The notes under the pieces: model-generated
Database searches by the model: none
The model's input: only the letters and a program-made list of their open reading frames with translations
Told to the model about the DNA's origin: nothing
Program-made: the position numbers and the translations under genes
From: Clostridium sp. CAG:413
GTDB taxonomy: Bacteria; Bacillota; Clostridia; Oscillospirales; Acutalibacteraceae
Direction: 5' to 3'
Length of the DNA stretch: 22,311 bases
NCBI GenBank assembly: GCA_000431775.1
Contig: FR888217.1
Coordinates: forward strand, 138,948-161,258
Part shown: positions 6,743-14,287 of the stretch, piece by piece
How positions within the stretch are numbered: position 1 is the stretch's first letter
Layout of the letters: every line of letters starts with the position of its first letter

Positions 6743-8126
6743 ATTTTTCTCCGCCGACGGCCTTGAGCACCTCGGCCTTGAATTCGCCGTGAATTCTATA
6801 TTTCTTGAGGAACACAATGAGTGAGACGATTATCATAACGGGCGGCACGATGAACATAAGGAACGAAATCGCGTTATTCGCCTCTGCGGTCTGCACCGCC
6901 GCCGAGCCGTCGTAGCCCGTCATGCTGAACGCCGCATACATGATTATCGACTGCATGGTGTAAGCCATCTTCTGCAGGAAGCCCTTCATCGAGAAGGTCA
7001 GCGCCTGGTTGCGCTTGCCGAGCTTGTATTCGCCGTAATCGACCACGTCGGCAAGCATGACGGTCTGATTAACAAACATACTGCCCGTGCCTACACTCGT
7101 CAGGAAGTAGAAAGCGCCGAGCGCATAGACGTTGCCGCCGAAGACATAGCCGACTATCGCCATGCCCGTGTAGCCCGCCGCCGCCATAAGGAGCGAGAGA
7201 CGGTAGGTCGAGCGGTTTGACATGAATTTGGAGCAAAGCGGTATCACGAGCAGCGAGAGCACCGAGCCGACCGTGCCGAACATATTAAATGTGGATTGCA
7301 GCTTGAGATTGCCCGCAACGCAGGTGAAATAATAGCTGCTGATGCCCGAGGTCATATAGAAGCCGGCATTCGATATCATCGCAAAGAGCATGAATACAAG
7401 GAGCTGATCATTCTGCTTGATAACGCCTATCGCCTGCTTGAACGAGAATTTATCGTTATTGACGACCACCTTGCGCTCCTTGGTCGAGATAACGCAGATC
7501 ACGGCAAAAAACACAAGCGCCGCAGCGGTCACCATCGACCATTTGCCGAAGCCGGCGGTAAGGCAGGCGGAATCCATCGAGTCGAGCTTGCTGCCCGTCG
7601 CCCCGCCGAAAAACGCAACGGCATAGGCGGTGAATATCACGATTATGCCTTGGCCGAGGCCGGAGAAAGTCCTTGCAATGGTGGAGACGAGGTTTCTGTC
7701 CTTCTCCTCAGTCGCAAACGACGGTATCATCGACCAGAACGGGATATCCGCAAGCGTATTCGTCATGCCCCAAAACACATAAAGCACGGCGACATAGATA
7801 TAAAGCCCGATTGAGCCGGCAGCGAAGCCGGGGTTATTAAAGAGCAGGCAGAGCACCACGGCGTTGAGCAGGGCGCCCGTCAGTATCCATGGGCGGTATT
7901 TGCCCATTTTGGTGTGGGTCTTGTCGACTATCATGCCCATCATCGGGTCGTTGATGCCGTCCCAAAGGCGGGCGAGCGGCGCCAATATGAGCAGAAACAG
8001 CGGCTTGATGCCGAGGCCGTTAGTCAGATAGAGCGAGAGATAGGAGTAAAACATTCCGTAGCTCAGGTCAAGGCCGACGGCGCCGACGCCGTAGCCGAGC
8101 TTCTCACGCAGCGGTACTTTGTTCAT
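6741..8126 (-). CDS. GPH-family sugar:cation symporter (MelB-like MFS transporter)
   Basis: 461 residues and about twelve membrane helices. The glycoside-pentoside-hexuronide:cation symporter signature is clear: REKLGYGVGAVG at the N-terminus, RLWDGINDPMMGMIVDKT with the cation-site Asp residues, then MGKYRPWIL, and the central VVDYGEYKLGKRNQ loop. It sits in the cytoplasmic membrane and should import a glycoside, pentoside or uronide with Na+ or H+. No glycosidase or kinase lies next to it, so the substrate is open. It has its own promoter (8189-8161) and shares a terminator with ldhA. The stop codon lies inside the terminator's flank. Confidence 0.9.
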   Translation of the reverse strand: MNKVPLREKLGYGVGAVGLDLSYGMFYSYLSLYLTNGLGIKPLFLLILAPLARLWDGINDPMMGMIVDKTHTKMGKYRPWILTGALLNAVVLCLLFNNPGFAAGSIGLYIYVAVLYVFWGMTNTLADIPFWSMIPSFATEEKDRNLVSTIARTFSGLGQGIIVIFTAYAVAFFGGATGSKLDSMDSACLTAGFGKWSMVTAAALVFFAVICVISTKERKVVVNNDKFSFKQAIGVIKQNDQLLVFMLFAMISNAGFYMTSGISSYYFTCVAGNLKLQSTFNMFGTVGSVLSLLVIPLCSKFMSNRSTYRLSLLMAAAGYTGMAIVGYVFGGNVYALGAFYFLTSVGTGSMFVNQTVMLADVVDYGEYKLGKRNQALTFSMKGFLQKMAYTMQSIIMYAAFSMTGYDGSAAVQTAEANNAISFLMFIVPPVMIIVSLIVFLKKYRIHGEFKAEVLKAVGGEK

Positions 8127-8160
8127 GATATCACCCTTAAAAATTTACTTATGCAGATTT

Positions 8161-8189
8161 ATTTTATCATACGGGCGTGAATATATCAA
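8161..8189 (-). promoter_or_regulatory. Promoter for the GPH symporter gene
   Basis: TTGATA (8189-8184), 17-bp spacer, TAAAAT (8166-8161) on the minus strand; leader of about 30 nt. Confidence 0.65.
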
Positions 8190-8226
8190 CACAAACGCTG
8201 AAAAATATATCCGAGAGGTGACAAAA

Positions 8227-8379
8227 ATGGCGGATTTCTTTTGCGCCGACCCCGCGATCAGAGCGGAGTTTGATAAGCTGCCCCCGGCAGTCAAGGAGAG
8301 CATCATAGAATCCGGCGTGCAGATTTGCACTGCCGAGGAGCTAAAGCAGCTCGCAAAGCGGATAGAGGAGAATATGTGA
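8227..8379 (+). CDS. Small acidic/helical protein (50 aa)
   Basis: 50 residues starting MADFFCADPA and ending RIEENM. GAGAGGTG lies seven nt before the ATG, and a strong terminator follows, so it is an independent small gene rather than noise. The pattern (a short N-terminal aromatic stretch, a helix with LPPAVKESI, ESGVQICTAEEL, then a terminal helix) is of a kind seen in short conserved hypothetical proteins of Clostridia. No signal peptide, membrane segment or metal motif. Divergent from the symporter gene. Function unknown. Confidence 0.7.
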   Translation: MADFFCADPAIRAEFDKLPPAVKESIIESGVQICTAEELKQLAKRIEENM

Positions 8380-8388
8380 GCGGCGGCG

Positions 8389-8422
8389 CACCGTGAAGGC
8401 AATGACTTTACGGTGTGTTTTT
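8389..8422 (+). terminator. Intrinsic terminator after the 50-aa gene
   Basis: CACCGTGAAG (8389-8398) pairs with CTTTACGGTG (8406-8415), with one G-U pair, followed by TGTTTTTC. Confidence 0.85.
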
Positions 8423-8477
8423 CATATTTAAAACAAATTTTTATTCCGCGCCTGCCATAAAAAATCAAAAAAATCAC

Positions 8478-8506
8478 TTGACATAATCCGTTCATTATGA
8501 TAACAT
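8478..8506 (+). promoter_or_regulatory. Promoter of the tRNA-Ser pair
   Basis: TTGACA (8478-8483), 17-bp spacer, TAACAT (8501-8506), placing the start near 8513, about nine nt before the first tRNA. Confidence 0.8.
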
Positions 8507-8521
8507 ATTGTAGCAGTTTAC

Positions 8522-8611
8522 GGAGAGATACCGAAGTGGTCATAACGGAACGGTCTTGAAAACCGTCGTACCTTACGGGTACCGTGGGTTCGAATCCCAC
8601 TCTCTCCGCCA
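8522..8611 (+). tRNA. tRNA-Ser (anticodon UGA), CCA encoded
   Basis: Acceptor GGAGAGA (8522-8528) pairs with TCTCTCC (8601-8607), followed by discriminator G and encoded CCA. The anticodon loop CTTGAAA carries TGA at 8557-8559. A long variable arm (GTACC ... GGTAC) as in all class-II serine tRNAs, and GGTTCGAATCC for the T arm. Confidence 0.97.
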
Positions 8612-8650
8612 TATAGACTTCAACAAAATATTCTTTATATATGTTACCAT

Positions 8651-8741
8651 GGAGAAGTACTCAAGTTGGTGACGAGGCGCCCCTGCTAAGGGCGTAGGTC
8701 GGGTAACCGGCGCGGGAGTTCGAGTCTCCCCTTCTCCGCCA
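8651..8741 (+). tRNA. tRNA-Ser (anticodon GCU), CCA encoded
   Basis: Acceptor GGAGAAG (8651-8657) pairs with CTTCTCC (8731-8737), then G and CCA. The anticodon loop CTGCTAA carries GCT at 8685-8687. A long variable arm and T arm AGTTCGAGTCT are present. Cotranscribed with the tRNA-Ser(UGA) 40 bp upstream. Confidence 0.97.
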
Positions 8742-8743
8742 TG

Positions 8744-8776
8744 AAAAACCACTTGCATCTTGCAAGTGGTTTTTTC
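8744..8776 (+). terminator. Intrinsic terminator of the tRNA-Ser pair
   Basis: AACCACTTGCA pairs with TGCAAGTGGTT around a 3-nt loop, flanked by an A tract and followed by TTTTTT. It begins directly after the CCA of the second tRNA. Confidence 0.92.
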
Positions 8777-8785
8777 AAATTAAGC

Positions 8786-8846
8786 GCACCTTACGGTGCA
8801 TGAAAGATGAAGCAGGGCTTCGCCCTATGAAGCGCGGCTTCGCCGC
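8786..8846. repeat. Cluster of short hairpins with a 20-bp imperfect tandem repeat
   Basis: A hairpin GCACC-TTAC-GGTGC (8786-8799) is followed by two head-to-tail 20-bp units, both starting ATGAAGC (8807-8826 and 8827-8846). Each folds as a 5-bp stem with a TTC loop: AGGGC/GCCCT in the first and GCGGC/GCCGC in the second. The stem bases differ but pairing is kept. The cluster lies between the tRNA terminator and the NUDIX gene. Confidence 0.75.
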
Positions 8847-8896
8847 ACAGATATGTACGGGTGCTTCGCTTCACGCGAGCGCAGGGAGAGATAACA

Positions 8897-9355
8897 ATGA
8901 GTTATATAAGTGAAATGAGAAAATATATCGGCCATGCGCCGATGGCGGCAGTCGGCGCGACCGTTGTTGTGTTGAAGGACAATAAAATATTGCTGAATCT
9001 GCGCTCCGATACAAAAACATGGGGCATCCCCGGCGGAGCGGCAGAGTTGGGTGAAACACTCGAAGAAACGGCGGCAAGAGAGTTGAAAGAAGAAACCGAC
9101 CTGACTGCGGAGAGATTTACATTGCTGCATTTGTTTTCGGGGAATGATTTTTATTTCAAATATCCAAACGGAGACGAGCTTTATTCCGTTATAGCCCTTT
9201 ATCTTGCGGAGGATGTGAGCGGCAAAATGAAGATCACCGACGGGGAAAGCAATGCTCTGAAGTTTTTTGGCAAGGATGAAATACCGACGCTCGAAAGCAG
9301 AGCGGCAAAAATAATCGAGTGGCTGATCCGTGAGAAAAACATATTGGAGCAGTAA
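8897..9355 (+). CDS. NUDIX hydrolase
   Basis: 152 residues. The start at 8897 follows GGGAGAG; an upstream in-frame ATG would read through the hairpin cluster. The NUDIX box is complete: GG at residues 46-47, then AELGETLEETAARELKEET, with the REXXEE metal-binding glutamates. Cytoplasmic; by family it cleaves nucleoside diphosphates linked to another moiety. The GNDFYFKYPNGDELYSV segment and the length fit the general NTP or ADP-ribose type, but the substrate cannot be fixed. It stands alone, in the scarred stretch downstream of the tRNA genes, followed at once by an ABC ATPase remnant in another frame. Confidence 0.92.
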   Translation: MSYISEMRKYIGHAPMAAVGATVVVLKDNKILLNLRSDTKTWGIPGGAAELGETLEETAARELKEETDLTAERFTLLHLFSGNDFYFKYPNGDELYSVIALYLAEDVSGKMKITDGESNALKFFGKDEIPTLESRAAKIIEWLIREKNILEQ

Positions 9356-9357
9356 AA

Positions 9358-9512
9358 TAGAAGCAGAGTCGACAAACACCCATAGCCTTGAGCTTGTGAA
9401 GAAATGCTGCGGCCGTTTCCTGTTCTTTGAAAACGGCGAAATCGCCTGCTCCGGCGGCCTGTTTGCGGAGACGATTGCTCGGCTCAGAGCATATTTTGAA
9501 GGCTTAAATTGA
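9358..9512 (+). pseudogene. C-terminal remnant of an ABC ATPase gene
   Basis: About 50 codons starting at the NUDIX stop. They read like the last part of an ABC nucleotide-binding domain: the H-switch region NTHSLELVKKCCGRFLFF, then ENGEIACSGG, then a terminal helix. There is no start codon, Walker A, signature or Walker B segment, so it is a 3' fragment left by deletion or recombination. A strong terminator follows at 9537-9585 and may be its original one. Confidence 0.5.
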
Positions 9513-9531
9513 GATATGTAAATCTAAATAC

Positions 9532-9585
9532 AAAAAATACCGGAAGGTCTCACAATGCTTCGTGTGAGCTTCCGGTATCTTTTTA
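9532..9585. terminator. Bidirectional terminator between the two ABC remnants
   Basis: ATACCGGAAG (9537-9546) pairs with CTTCCGGTAT (9569-9578), and the stem continues inward CTCACA/TGTGAG after a small bulge. Plus side CTTTTTAT; on the minus side AAAAAA at 9532-9537 becomes a U tract. Confidence 0.88.
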
Positions 9586-9628
9586 TATCGAACACCGCAA
9601 AAGGGTATTATCAGAGCATAAGACCGTT

Positions 9629-9865
9629 TTATGCTTTCGCAAGCGTCCAGCTCCGGCTTTCGGTCCGGAGCTGCACCATATGGGCAAAGATGCCGCCCGC
9701 TTGCAGCAGCTCTGCGGGCGAGCCCTGCTCGGCTACCGCGCCGTCCCTGAGCACCACGATCTTGTCTGCGCCGGAGACGGTGCGCATCCGGTGGGCGATG
9801 ATGAGGACGGCTTTGTTTTTGATTAGGCGGGACAGCACCTCCTGAATGGCTGTCTCGTTCTCAAC
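9629..9865 (-). pseudogene. 3' remnant of an ABC exporter (MdlB/LmrA type) gene
   Basis: The reading frame from about 9865 gives VENETAIQEVLSRLIKNK, then VLIIAHRMRTVSGADKI, then VVLRDGAVAEQGSPAELL, which is the D-loop-to-H-loop end of a multidrug-type ABC exporter. Walker A, the signature motif and the whole membrane domain are missing. The homology begins abruptly about 18 nt after the stop codon of the DHHW gene on the same strand, so a recombination joint lies at about 9866-9883. An in-frame stop precedes the homology and no start codon fits. Confidence 0.8.
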
Positions 9866-9883
9866 TCTCCGCCTTCGGGGCCG

Positions 9884-10984
9884 CTATTTTATCGTCTCGC
9901 TGTTATTTATGACCGAGGCGGAATAAAGGAACAGCACGTCGGAGACCCCGGAAAAATCAACGAGCCTCGAAAGGGCCGAGGGCGAGATATAGCGGATATC
10001 GACGAGCGTTATCTCGGAATACCCTGCTGCAAGAAGCGGGGCTATACTGCTGCCGAACGAATCACGAAAAATGACGAGTCTGCGTTCACGCACGACATTT
10101 GGGTTTGTGATTGTGATGATCGAACGCGCACCGCCGAGAAACATCTCGTATGGATCGCGTCCGCCTGCCGCCTTGAGGTCGTAAACCGGTATCTCGGACG
10201 CTGTCTCGGCATTATATACCTTCAGGCTGCGTATCACGGAGTTGTCAAGATACCTAAACGGCTCCGATGCGTGCGGAAGCGCCGATTGACCGTAGTAGAC
10301 GCCGTAAAAAGGGACGCCGGTGTCGTGCACCTCGCATTCCCCTATCGGCTCCGCACCCATTTTTTTTGCAATTTCGGCGGCAGCCGTTAAAATTTTCTCC
10401 TGCCGCCAATGCGAATCGGTGTAATAGAAATCATCCGGTGAAAGAAGCTTTGAAATGTCAATATATTCCGCCTGCGGAAATCCGCTTTGCAGACGCTTGA
10501 CGAGCGCGTTGTAATCCTTGTCGGGATAGCCGTTCCGCGATGCGATAAAAGTGTTTTTGTCCGGGATCACACACAGATATGTTTTTGCTCCGGAATTCTT
10601 GAGATAGGTGTCAAACACATGCCGAAAGCGACTTGCGGCACGGTCAACGGACGGGTAGTTTGTCGGGAAATCAAGCTTTGAGAGATGCTCCCCGACGGAA
10701 TACAGCCCGTTGTTGTCTTTTTGCATAAAAGCCTTCGCAGCGGCGACTGCCTTCAAGGTACGGAAGCTGTCGCGCAGCGGAAACTGATCGAGCATATATT
10801 TTTCAAAGCCGCTCATGAAGCTGCCGTCCGCAACGGACGAAAGCGACAGCGCCGGACGCTTTGCCAGCAGGCGTCTTTCGGACTGCGATTCGGGAGCGTC
10901 GGGCAAGAGTATTGTCAGGACGGCAAATGCGGCAAGAAAGCCGAGAGACAAGACCAATGTCAGTATTTGTTGGAATTTTTTCAT
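9884..10984 (-). CDS. DHHW/AlgJ-like exported acyltransfer partner protein
   Basis: 366 residues. One N-terminal hydrophobic segment (residues 7-27) anchors or exports it. Then come the DHHW-family features: SERRLLAKRP, FEKYMLDQFPLRDSF, and YTDSHW at residues 188-193 (usual form TDHHW). RDSFGSS (307-313) supplies the GDS-like nucleophile Ser of an SGNH-type fold. Partners of this type act outside the membrane with MBOAT proteins to move acetyl groups onto an exported polymer. GGAGG precedes the ATG. It is the last gene of the run lipoprotein, MBOAT, DHHW, 35 bp after the MBOAT stop. No terminator is seen before the ABC remnant. The first His of the motif is replaced by Ser. Confidence 0.85.
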   Translation of the reverse strand: MKKFQQILTLVLSLGFLAAFAVLTILLPDAPESQSERRLLAKRPALSLSSVADGSFMSGFEKYMLDQFPLRDSFRTLKAVAAAKAFMQKDNNGLYSVGEHLSKLDFPTNYPSVDRAASRFRHVFDTYLKNSGAKTYLCVIPDKNTFIASRNGYPDKDYNALVKRLQSGFPQAEYIDISKLLSPDDFYYTDSHWRQEKILTAAAEIAKKMGAEPIGECEVHDTGVPFYGVYYGQSALPHASEPFRYLDNSVIRSLKVYNAETASEIPVYDLKAAGGRDPYEMFLGGARSIITITNPNVVRERRLVIFRDSFGSSIAPLLAAGYSEITLVDIRYISPSALSRLVDFSGVSDVLFLYSASVINNSETIK

Positions 10985-11019
10985 GGAATACCTCCGTCGA
11001 GCTTACGCACGGCCGCAAA

Positions 11020-12417
11020 TCAGAATCTGAAATAAACAAACGGATTAAAAGAGCCGTCTATAAGATACGCGGTGCAAACGGCAATTAACGCCGCCGCCGA
11101 AGCAGGCACGGCAACGGAAAAGATTCTTTTGCCGAGCGCCGTTTCTCCGATTTTTTCAAAGATCCGTTTGGGCAGCGGCGTCGCGCCTACTGCGGAAACG
11201 ACGAGCAGCACGGCGTTGCTTCTGAGATAATACAGCGAAGCCGTATCTGCGGCAGGGAGCCCGGAGAAGCCGAACATTGCCTTGAAGGACACAAGCGCAT
11301 CGCCGACAGTTGCCGAGTCAAACAGTATAAAGCCGAGGGCGACGAACAGCAGCGTATAGATATGCATCGGCACTTTAAGGCGCATATTCGGGCGCAAAAC
11401 GTACTTTTCAAACAGCAGCAGCACGGCGTAGAGCAGCCCCCACAGTATGAAATTCCACGCCGCCCCGTGCCAAAAGCCGGTGGCTGCCCACACGACAAGA
11501 ATATTGAAAACATGGCGCAGCGGCTTTACTCGGTTTCCGCCAAGCGGGATATACAGGTAATCGCGGAACCACCCGCCGAGAGAAATATGCCAGCGGCGCC
11601 AGAATTCCGTGATGCTTGAGGAAATATAAGGGTAGTTGAAGTTCTCGGAGAAGCGGAACCCGAAGATGCGCCCCAAGCCGATCGCCATGTCGGAGTATCC
11701 CGAAAAGTCGAAATAGATGTGCAGCATATATGAAACGGTATACAGCCAATAAAACAGCACTGTTTTTTCGCCTGACGCTTTGAATTCGGACACAATGAGC
11801 GCCGCCTGATTAGCAAGGAGGATCTTCTTTGCAAGTCCGACGGAAAAGCGCGTTATCCCCTCCGAGGCGTCGGCAAGAGAGGTTCTTCGGTTTTTCAGGC
11901 TTCCCGCGATGTCGGAATAGCGAACAATAGGTCCGGCTATAAGCTGCGGAAACATCGCCACATACATTGCAAGGTCGATAAAATTGCGCTGTGCGGGCAC
12001 GTCGCCGCGGTAAACGTCGATAACGTAGCTCAGGATCTGAAAGGTATAGAAGCTGATGCCGACGGGCAGCGCGACCCTCAGGAGCGGGACGGAAAGCCCC
12101 GTCAAAGCGTTGAAGTTTTCGATAAAAAAGTCAGCATACTTACAGTACGCGAGCAGGCCGAGACTTGCAGCAGCAGAAAGAGCCGTCACAAGCCTTGCGC
12201 CTGCTGTCCCGCGCAAGCGCTCGACGAGGCGCGCGGCAATATACGACTGCGCGATCGACGCGAGCATAAATGCAAGATATTTCGGCTCGCCCCAACCGTA
12301 GAAAAGCAGGCTCGACAACAGAAGAACAAAGTTCTTCATGCGGTCGGGAACAATGAAATATACAAGCAGAACGCACGGCAGAAAGCAGTACAGAAAAGTT
12401 ATACTTGAAAACAGCAT
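11020..12417 (-). CDS. MBOAT-family O-acyltransferase (AlgI-like)
   Basis: 465 residues with about ten or more membrane helices. AlgI/DltB-type landmarks: FYGWGEPKYL, LPVGISFYTFQILSYVIDVYRG, MFPQLIAGPIVRY, FDFSGYSDMAIGLGR, NFNYPYIS, FWRRWHISL (H277) and the catalytic-site H317 in TGFWHGAAWNFILWG. It should transfer an acyl group, usually acetyl, from a cytoplasmic donor across the membrane to the DHHW partner encoded downstream. The polymer acceptor is not determined by sequence; peptidoglycan, teichoic acid and exopolysaccharide are all possible. It starts 9 bp after the lipoprotein stop, indicating one transcript. Confidence 0.93.
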   Translation of the reverse strand: MLFSSITFLYCFLPCVLLVYFIVPDRMKNFVLLLSSLLFYGWGEPKYLAFMLASIAQSYIAARLVERLRGTAGARLVTALSAAASLGLLAYCKYADFFIENFNALTGLSVPLLRVALPVGISFYTFQILSYVIDVYRGDVPAQRNFIDLAMYVAMFPQLIAGPIVRYSDIAGSLKNRRTSLADASEGITRFSVGLAKKILLANQAALIVSEFKASGEKTVLFYWLYTVSYMLHIYFDFSGYSDMAIGLGRIFGFRFSENFNYPYISSSITEFWRRWHISLGGWFRDYLYIPLGGNRVKPLRHVFNILVVWAATGFWHGAAWNFILWGLLYAVLLLFEKYVLRPNMRLKVPMHIYTLLFVALGFILFDSATVGDALVSFKAMFGFSGLPAADTASLYYLRSNAVLLVVSAVGATPLPKRIFEKIGETALGKRIFSVAVPASAAALIAVCTAYLIDGSFNPFVYFRF

Positions 12418-12426
12418 GGCTCGTCT

Positions 12427-13011
12427 TTATGCGATGGGCACATCGACAAGCTGCTTGGCGGAGCCGTATGCGGCGGTGAGCTTTGAGGTGAAGGTGTCTA
12501 TCAGCTCGCCGGCGCCGAACACGGAGATAACATAATCGCCGACGGTCAGGATGACGAGCTTTTCGGGGAAGCCGCACAGCCACTGCCTCACAAGGATATT
12601 GTCTTTGATCTTTCCTGCAAGAGCTTCGGCACCGCCGGAGTTTTTAACGTGATACACTCCGCAGGTAAACGTGTTCTGATTCATCATATGCGAGAGTGAA
12701 GCGGCGTCGTCGATCTCGGAGGCGCTCGCCTTCGGGAAGCCGAGGTCGTAGTCAAGGGCGTCTGCGTCCTTAACATCGAATTTTCCGGGCGCGTCGTCCT
12801 TCACATGCTTAGTGGAACCGCCCACCGCGGGGAATTTGTCATCGGGTGAATATTTGTCCCAGACATTTTCGAGAATTTCCAATGCGCTTTTAGGCTGATT
12901 TGTTTGAGCGCCGGAGGGCGACGTCGCACCGCCTTCGGAGCCCTTATCGGTGCAGGCGGCAAGTGAGAGAACCATAACGGTAGCGAGGACAAATGCAAGT
13001 ATCTTTTTCAT
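12427..13011 (-). CDS. Lipoprotein of the acyltransferase cluster (DUF4358-like)
   Basis: 194 residues. The signal ends in a lipobox (LAAC, Cys20) and is followed by a Ser/Gly/Pro-rich linker, so it is tethered to the outer face of the membrane. The folded part (about residues 60-190) includes ALAGKI...ILVRQW, GFPEKLVILTVGDYVISVFG and a terminal helix. This resembles the DUF4358 lipoproteins that tend to accompany MBOAT/DHHW genes in Clostridia, but the match is by eye. It lies immediately upstream of the MBOAT gene and probably serves the same extracellular acylation process as an accessory. GAAAGGAAA serves as ribosome site. Confidence 0.8.
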   Translation of the reverse strand: MKKILAFVLATVMVLSLAACTDKGSEGGATSPSGAQTNQPKSALEILENVWDKYSPDDKFPAVGGSTKHVKDDAPGKFDVKDADALDYDLGFPKASASEIDDAASLSHMMNQNTFTCGVYHVKNSGGAEALAGKIKDNILVRQWLCGFPEKLVILTVGDYVISVFGAGELIDTFTSKLTAAYGSAKQLVDVPIA

Positions 13012-13090
13012 AAGTGGATTTTCCTTTCTCTGTCAATTATTTGCTGTTTATATATTATTGCCGCAAAAGCGGGCGACAATTAAAATAAAA

Positions 13091-14287
13091 CTACCTGTTT
13101 TTGACCGGCAGGCTGATCTCAAACACCGCTCCGCCGTCGTTTTCGGCTTTTATCGTTCCCCTGTGCAGGGCAACTATCTCCCTTGCGAGGGCAAGACCGA
13201 TCCCTGTTCCGTCCTTTCGGGTGCTGAAGAAGCGGTCGAAGATATGCGGCAGCAGCTCGGGCGAAATGCCCTTGCCGTCGTCACGGATACGGATGACGGC
13301 CTTTCCTCTTTCCTGCGTACATTCGATTTCTATTTCCTCTTCAGCATAGCGCAGAGCGTTGGTGATGATGTTTGTAAAAACCCTGCGAAGCTGAATTTCG
13401 TCACAGCTTACAAGAACGGGTCTGTTGTCAAAATGAGGTATGATGCGAAGGCTTTTTTGCTTTGCAAGAGTTTCCGTGCTGCGCATACAGTCATACAGAA
13501 GCTCTCGCACGTCGGACGAATGAAAGTCCGCCTTGATCTGTCCCGCCTCCAGCTTAGAGAGCGCAAGCAGCTCCTCTATCAGAGAGGACATACGCTCGTT
13601 CTCTTCAAGGATCACACCGGACGCTTCAACAGGTTCGAGAACACCGGTATGTATTCCCTCCGCACAACCCTGAACTGCCATCATCGGTGTTTTCAACTCA
13701 TGCGACACATTTTGAAAAAACCAGTTTTGCGATTCATGCGCCCTCTCCACATAGCCGCCGAGCCTCCAGCCGAAGAGGCAGACCAATACGGTCAAAACGG
13801 TCAGCACCGCAAAAAACACGGCGTTCAGATAAGACGCATACTGCATAACCGCACCGACATCCACATAAAGAATGTAAGAATAAGCCTCCTCATATTCGTC
13901 GGCTTCAACCTGAGTCAGGCGAAAAACAAAGCGGCTTCCGCCGATTTTCAGGGTGTGAAACTCATCGGCGGAGGGCTTCTCGCTCCGGCAGTATTCCCGA
14001 AGCCGCTGCTCGGCTCTCGAGAGATATTCCGTCTCGAAGAGCTCGCCCTCGATTTCAAGGTATCTGACGCTCGGCGTCAGAAAATGCTCCTGAGCATCAG
14101 CCTCGCCGCCGTAGATATTGGAGAACGGGACGGGAGGCTTTTGCTCATCCTCCAAAAGGATCGCCTTCTGCGCCTCCGCCGTCAGATATTTCGGAATAAA
14201 GATGTTGACGGCAGCGAGAAGTGAAGCGAAAACAAGCAGCATGGTGCCGAGAACGGAAAGCGTTATTTTTCTTTTTATGTGCTTCAT
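13091..14287 (-). CDS. Sensor histidine kinase
   Basis: 398 residues; the start at 14287 overlaps the regulator stop as ATGA. TM1 is at residues 9-31, an extracytoplasmic sensor of about 120 residues follows, and TM2 is at 152-173. The kinase core has H196 in the H box (NVSHELKTPMMAV), the N box FTNIITNALRYAEE, and the G boxes DDGKGISPE and GTGIGLALA. It phosphorylates the OmpR-type regulator encoded just upstream. There is no obvious HAMP, only a short linker between TM2 and the H box. Downstream (80 bp, no convincing terminator) is the lipoprotein-MBOAT-DHHW run, which makes cell-envelope sensing a reasonable guess. Confidence 0.93.
   Translation of the reverse strand: MKHIKRKITLSVLGTMLLVFASLLAAVNIFIPKYLTAEAQKAILLEDEQKPPVPFSNIYGGEADAQEHFLTPSVRYLEIEGELFETEYLSRAEQRLREYCRSEKPSADEFHTLKIGGSRFVFRLTQVEADEYEEAYSYILYVDVGAVMQYASYLNAVFFAVLTVLTVLVCLFGWRLGGYVERAHESQNWFFQNVSHELKTPMMAVQGCAEGIHTGVLEPVEASGVILEENERMSSLIEELLALSKLEAGQIKADFHSSDVRELLYDCMRSTETLAKQKSLRIIPHFDNRPVLVSCDEIQLRRVFTNIITNALRYAEEEIEIECTQERGKAVIRIRDDGKGISPELLPHIFDRFFSTRKDGTGIGLALAREIVALHRGTIKAENDGGAVFEISLPVKNR

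Noticed and set aside
8145..8612. Minus-strand frame beginning MAERVGFEPTVPVRYDGF
   Set aside because: It is the antisense reading of tRNA-Ser(UGA), a well-known spurious database protein.
8573..8758. Minus-strand frame with GGEGETRTPAPVTRP
   Set aside because: Antisense of the tRNA-Ser(GCU) gene, again a common false annotation.
9648..9673. Perfect CAGCTCCGG/CCGGAGCTG hairpin
   Set aside because: It lies inside the ABC exporter remnant's coding sequence with no U tract; the nearby 9537-9578 hairpin is the real terminator.
13022..13090. Possible promoter or terminator ahead of the lipoprotein gene
   Set aside because: A TTGTCG-like box and AT-rich stretch exist but no well-spaced -10, and the GCCCGC/GCGGC hairpin lacks a U tract, so neither call is supported.
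12950..14224. 424-codon plus-strand open frame
   Set aside because: Shadow of the histidine kinase at 13091-14287, which has complete H, N and G boxes.
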